Assembly: GCA_002293185.1 (NCBI GenBank)
Contig: DBCS01000010.1
Location: forward strand, 1 to 64,000
From: Flavobacteriales bacterium UBA952
GTDB lineage: Bacteria > Bacteroidota > Bacteroidia > Flavobacteriales_D > Crocinitomicaceae
Length of the DNA: 64,000 nucleotides
Direction of reading: 5' to 3'
Below the pieces are notes generated by a model. It was not told the origin of the DNA, searched no databases, and saw only the letters and a list, made by a program, of their open reading frames with translations. Made by a program: the position numbers and the translations under genes. Below, one piece after another: positions 60,763-64,000 of this stretch (the first letter of the stretch is position 1; each line of letters begins with the position of its first letter).

Positions 60763-61871
60763 TAATTGATTCTTTTTTTGCGGTTGGTTTGGTAATCGTG
60801 AAAAATCATTTCTCCAAGACCTTTGAGCCCTGTAAAGAAAGCTTTTCCGTTGTTTGTTTTGGTAAATTCTTCAACAAAAGCCTGCAAATAGGGGTCTTGG
60901 GCAATCATGAATGTGGTAATAGGTACATGCAACTTGCGGGCTTGGGCAGCCATTGTGTAGCATTTGTCGACAATGTATTGATCGAGGCCATTGCTATTTT
61001 TATAATATTGGCCGTCGGGCAAACGCAAACAACTCGGCTTGCCATCGGTGATCATAAAAATTTGCTTATTGGTATTGCGCTTTCTGCGCAAGATGTCCAT
61101 GGCGAGTTCTAAACCCGCGACCGTATTGGTATGGTAGGGCCCAACGTTCAGGTACGGTAGGTCTTTAATTTGAATTGGCCAGGCATCATTACCAAATACA
61201 ATGATATCAATGGTATCTTTTGGATAAGTCGTTGTAATAAACTCCGCGAGCGCCATTGCTACTTTTTTAGCTGGTGTAATGCGGTCTTCTCCGTAGAGAA
61301 TCATGCTATGGCTAATATCTATCATGAGAACGGTGCTCATCTGAGATTTGTGGTGCGTATCCTCTACCACCAAATCTCGCTCGTCTAACATAAAGTGCGC
61401 TATACCATGGTTAATCTGTGCGTTTTTAAGACTTTCAGTCATGGAGATGTGCTCCAACGCATCGCCAAATTGAAAATCTCGGAACTCGCCTGTGGCTTCA
61501 TCGCCTTGGCCGGTTTTCTTGGAGTGGTGGTTGCCCCGACCACTCTTGCGGATATTACCAAAAATTTGAGCCATAGCATTTTTGCGTATGGCGCGTTCGG
61601 TTTTGGCTGTAATTTTAAGATCTCCTTTGCCGTCTGGCTTGATTTCCTCGCGGAGATAACCTCTTTTTTTGAGGTCTTCTATGAAATCTTCAAGGGTATA
61701 TTCAGGAGTGGTTAAGTTGTATTCTTTGTCTAGGATTTTTAACCAATCAAGCGCTTCTTCTACGTCCCCGGACGTATGGGTGATCAGCTCGGAGAAAATA
61801 TCGAAAAGTTTGTCGAACGGAGCTTGCTCAGGAGCAACGTAGGGAGTAAAAATATAACCAGTTTGAGCCAT
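60762..61871 (-). CDS. VWA-domain protein partner of the AAA+ ATPase
   Basis: 369 residues, soluble, with no signal peptide. The N-terminal helical part (1-150) contains basic, Gly-rich linkers (GRGNHHSKKTGQGD). A VWA domain (about 180-350) has a complete MIDAS: DISHS near 195, a Thr in the second loop and ITDGKPS. It should bind Mg and a protein target. It is translated just before the ATPase, like ChlD-ChlI pairs; the ATPase probably acts on the VWA protein or its ligand. Upstream 61872-61948 carries no clear promoter. Confidence 0.88.
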   Translation of the reverse strand: MAQTGYIFTPYVAPEQAPFDKLFDIFSELITHTSGDVEEALDWLKILDKEYNLTTPEYTLEDFIEDLKKRGYLREEIKPDGKGDLKITAKTERAIRKNAMAQIFGNIRKSGRGNHHSKKTGQGDEATGEFRDFQFGDALEHISMTESLKNAQINHGIAHFMLDERDLVVEDTHHKSQMSTVLMIDISHSMILYGEDRITPAKKVAMALAEFITTTYPKDTIDIIVFGNDAWPIQIKDLPYLNVGPYHTNTVAGLELAMDILRRKRNTNKQIFMITDGKPSCLRLPDGQYYKNSNGLDQYIVDKCYTMAAQARKLHVPITTFMIAQDPYLQAFVEEFTKTNNGKAFFTGLKGLGEMIFHDYQTNRKKRIN

Positions 61872-61948
61872 TTGACTTGCTTTTTATTCTAAACACGAGG
61901 CGACTCAGAAAGTTTCCTTATAGACCAAACTTTATGAAATATAATCGA

Positions 61949-62344
61949 CTATGCCTCGATATCTTGCAGATGCAGCTCTAGCGCTCTAACTGAAATTTGA
62001 ATTTCCCAGATCAATAAGGCTAGAGAAATAATCAATAAAATAAGGGCCAGACCAAAAATCCAAACAGCAATAAATTCTTGCTGGATATAGATAAAGAACA
62101 TGGAAAGTACACAAAGTAACAAACTTGTGATTCCAAAGATTTGCATCGACCTAGTAAGGTATAATCTTTTTCTGAGGTTCACGATTTGCGCTTTGATGAT
62201 TTTGCTGGGATCGTGCTTGTAGGCCGTATGTAAATTTCTGATGGTATTGGCGTAAGCCAAAAAGCGATTGGTATAGGCCAGCATGATCAGCGATATAGAC
62301 GAAAACAATAATGCTGGTGTGGTAAGGGTAAGTTCCATGATCAT
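61949..62344 (-). CDS. DUF2721 family membrane protein
   Basis: 131 residues (start at 62344, or two codons later at 62338). Two or three transmembrane helices: an N-terminal one (about 8-30), then two near 70-92 and 95-115. Basic middle NLRKRLYLTRSMQIFG. The pattern fits DUF2721, small conserved membrane proteins of no known role. 9 bp after the VF530 gene, same strand. Confidence 0.78.
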   Translation of the reverse strand: MIMELTLTTPALLFSSISLIMLAYTNRFLAYANTIRNLHTAYKHDPSKIIKAQIVNLRKRLYLTRSMQIFGITSLLLCVLSMFFIYIQQEFIAVWIFGLALILLIISLALLIWEIQISVRALELHLQDIEA

Positions 62345-62353
62345 CGAATAATA

Positions 62354-62587
62354 TTATTTGCCTATTCCTTTTTTAATCATTTCCAAATACATGGCCTCTA
62401 CCTTATTTCTGGCCCAAGTTGTACGCCTCAAAAACACCAAACTAGATTTTATACTGGGATCAATTTTAAAACAATTAATATTGACTTTAAATGCCATGTG
62501 TTCCCAACCGTAGTTATCTACTAATGCCTCTAAAATTTCGGCGAGCTTAACGCCGTGCAGGGGATTATTGGGTTGGATTTGATTCAA
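62354..62587 (-). CDS. VF530/DUF2132 family protein
   Basis: 77 residues if it starts at TTG 62587. A frame open to ATG 62644 adds 19 residues without family similarity, and a TAnnTTTG element lies between the two. The core PNNPLHGVKLAEILEALVDNYGWEHMA and INCFKIDPSIKSSLVFLRRTTWARNKVEAMYL is the VF530 pattern, a compact helical domain with suggested DNA binding in its Vibrio namesake. Start codon uncertain; the family call is firm. Confidence 0.8.
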   Translation of the reverse strand: MNQIQPNNPLHGVKLAEILEALVDNYGWEHMAFKVNINCFKIDPSIKSSLVFLRRTTWARNKVEAMYLEMIKKGIGK

Positions 62588-62601
62588 TATACTATTTTGA
62601 A

Positions 62602-62609
62602 CAAAGATA
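62602..62609 (-). promoter_or_regulatory. -7 element of the VF530 gene
   Basis: TATCTTTG on the minus strand (62609 to 62602), 15 bp before the TTG at 62587. It favours the TTG start over the upstream ATG. Confidence 0.45.
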
Positions 62610-62701
62610 CGATTGTTACATTTACTGAGGTGTAAAAGCCTCAAATTTTGAACTTTTTAGGTTCATTAATGTTCTCAAATAGGTAAAAATCAATTTCAAC
62701 T

Positions 62702-64000
62702 ATGAACTTCAGCGACCTTCTCAGACAACAACACCAGTATTTGAATACGCAACATACAAAGTCATTGGCAGCTAGAAAATTAACCTTGCTGCGCTTCAAG
62801 CAAATGCTCGAAGAAAATGAAGCCAAAATTTATGCAGCCGTGCATGCCGATTTTAATAAGTCTGCAAACGAGGCTTTCCTGACGGAATACACCATTTTAA
62901 TCAAAGATATCGAAGATGCGCTGCGTGCTTTACCTAAATGGATGAAAGCGCAGAAAGTGCGCACGAATATTGTCAATTGGCCAGGTAAGTCATTTGTCAT
63001 GCCGGAACCTTTGGGTGTATGCTTGGTCATTGGCGCATGGAACTACCCTATTCAGTTGTCTTTGGCGCCAGTAATTGCAGCACTTGCCGCTGGCAATACC
63101 GTCATTCTCAAACCATCTGAACTGGCAGCCCATAGCGCTCAATGCATGGCGTCGCTTGCAGCGCAATATTTTGAACCCTCTTTGTTTACCGTCGTTCAAG
63201 GTGGGGTTGAAGAAACCACACGATTGCTTGACGAACGCTTCGACAAAATCTTTTTTACAGGAAGCCCTGCTGTAGGCCGCATCGTTTATCAAGCTGCAGC
63301 CAAACACCTCACGCCTGTTACACTTGAACTTGGTGGCAAAAGCCCTGCAATTCTAACGCCCAGTGCTCATTTGCCCACGGCCATTAAACGTTTGGTTTGG
63401 GCCAAATTTCTGAATGCAGGACAAACCTGCATAGCCCCAGATTATGTATTTGTGCACGCGTCTATTTACGAAGAGAGTTTAGCGCTTTTCAAAGCACAAA
63501 TTGAGCAAAACGATTATCAATTGACTGCAGATAACTACGTACAAATCATTAACGAGCGCAATCTTGATCGGCTGGAGCGCTTGCTTCCAAAAGAAAAAAT
63601 TGCTTTAGGAGGAAAAGTCAATCGAACCAATCGAACTATTGAACCAACACTACTGAGAGATGTGCGTTTAGAGGATGCCGTGATGCAAGAAGAAATTTTT
63701 GGGCCGATACTTCCGTTAATTTCCTTTTCAAATTTTGAAGATGTCCTACACTACATCAAAAATGAAGAAAAGCCCCTTTCTGCCTATCTATTTTCTAATG
63801 ATGCCAAAGAGCAAAATATATGGCTGAATGAACTTTCTTTTGGAGGAGGTTGCATCAATGATGCGCTCATGCACATCACCAATCCGAATCTACCTTTTGG
63901 AGGCGTTGGACAGAGCGGTACCGGAAGTTATCATGGCAAAGCCGGTTTTGATACTTTTTCTCATTATAAGTCAGTTTTTAAAAAACCACGCTTATTTGAA
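62702..64000 (+). CDS. Aldehyde dehydrogenase, class 3-like (runs off the window)
   Basis: 433 residues from the ATG at 62702, with the frame open to the window edge; the true end lies outside. ALDH fold with PLGVCLVIGAWNYPIQLSL, FTGSPAVGR, catalytic base E209 (LELGGKS) and nucleophile C243 (NAGQTCIAPDY). The family size (about 450-470 residues) means only the tail is missing. The LPFGGVGQSGTGSYHG ending is of the fatty-aldehyde/class 3 group, which oxidises medium- or long-chain aldehydes with NAD(P). Divergent from the VF530 gene. Confidence 0.93.
   Translation, partial: MNFSDLLRQQHQYLNTQHTKSLAARKLTLLRFKQMLEENEAKIYAAVHADFNKSANEAFLTEYTILIKDIEDALRALPKWMKAQKVRTNIVNWPGKSFVMPEPLGVCLVIGAWNYPIQLSLAPVIAALAAGNTVILKPSELAAHSAQCMASLAAQYFEPSLFTVVQGGVEETTRLLDERFDKIFFTGSPAVGRIVYQAAAKHLTPVTLELGGKSPAILTPSAHLPTAIKRLVWAKFLNAGQTCIAPDYVFVHASIYEESLALFKAQIEQNDYQLTADNYVQIINERNLDRLERLLPKEKIALGGKVNRTNRTIEPTLLRDVRLEDAVMQEEIFGPILPLISFSNFEDVLHYIKNEEKPLSAYLFSNDAKEQNIWLNELSFGGGCINDALMHITNPNLPFGGVGQSGTGSYHGKAGFDTFSHYKSVFKKPRLFE

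Noticed and set aside
1..64000. CRISPR array, prophage or insertion sequence
   Set aside because: No regularly spaced repeats, transposase, integrase or terminal inverted repeats were seen on either strand.

Overview
The window looks like a chromosomal segment of a Bacteroidota, most probably a member of the order Flavobacteriales. Four lines of evidence point there. (i) Many genes follow the Bacteroidota -7 promoter element TAnnTTTG instead of a sigma70 -10 box, and Shine-Dalgarno sequences are scarce. (ii) The gene families are typical of the phylum: an M1 peptidase with a type IX secretion C-terminal domain, a short NuoG, a helix-hairpin-helix/outer-membrane protein, TIGR02757, and a MsrB-MsrA fusion lipoprotein. 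(iii) The gene neighbourhoods surE-lpxB and mutA-mutB-divIC are present. (iv) Genes are tightly packed with TAATG and ATGA overlaps. I see no insertion sequence, prophage or CRISPR array. No stretch longer than 300 bases lacks a feature.

Layout. 1-12.8 kb holds mixed housekeeping genes: two small hypotheticals, an ABC-F ATPase, a Rieske-like lipoprotein, a 2Fe-2S ferredoxin, MsrBA, an MFS transporter, a YhhQ-type queuosine-precursor transporter, a C40 peptidase, a MerR regulator, a BtuF-like binding protein behind cystathionine beta-synthase, a GH20 hexosaminidase and a NarL-type regulator. 13-18 kb is a + strand run: menB, pepD, ribBA, lolD and TIGR02757. 17.9-21.6 kb is a - strand run: ECF sigma factor, a 55-aa membrane protein that I found by reading the gap, a 16-bp perfect hairpin over the pyrD start, pyrD, HMG-CoA lyase and two unknown exported proteins. 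21.7-24.4 kb encodes two coupled cell-envelope proteins. 24.5-29.2 kb carries methylmalonyl-CoA mutase (mutA, mutB), a PKD-like secreted protein and DivIC/FtsB. 29.2-37.9 kb has SpoIID-like, lpxB, surE, a C40 peptidase, glyA, a PH-like protein, a T9SS-exported M1 peptidase and a barrel-like protein.

38-50.7 kb is a complete nuoA-N operon for complex I, bounded by a terminator and a promoter. It runs on without a gap into a four-gene cluster (epimerase, CPBP protein, SDR, seven-helix membrane protein) that may act on lipids. 54.5-54.8 kb has a tRNA-Arg(UCG) with its own promoter and terminator and a decayed 5' duplicate in its leader. 55-58 kb is pntAB, followed by a DEAD-box helicase. The end of the window has an AAA+/VWA pair, DUF2721 and VF530 proteins, and an aldehyde dehydrogenase cut by the window edge.

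Physiology: an aerobic heterotroph with menaquinone and complex I, proton-translocating transhydrogenase, propionyl-CoA and leucine breakdown routes, lipid A synthesis and secreted hydrolases. The observations most worth a second look are: the tRNA-Arg in which the near-universal G19-C56 tertiary pair appears as U19-A56; the hairpin over the pyrD start behind a sigma/mini-membrane-protein pair; promoters placed 4-5 bp before start codons (predicted leaderless mRNAs); and the possible lipid cluster behind nuo.
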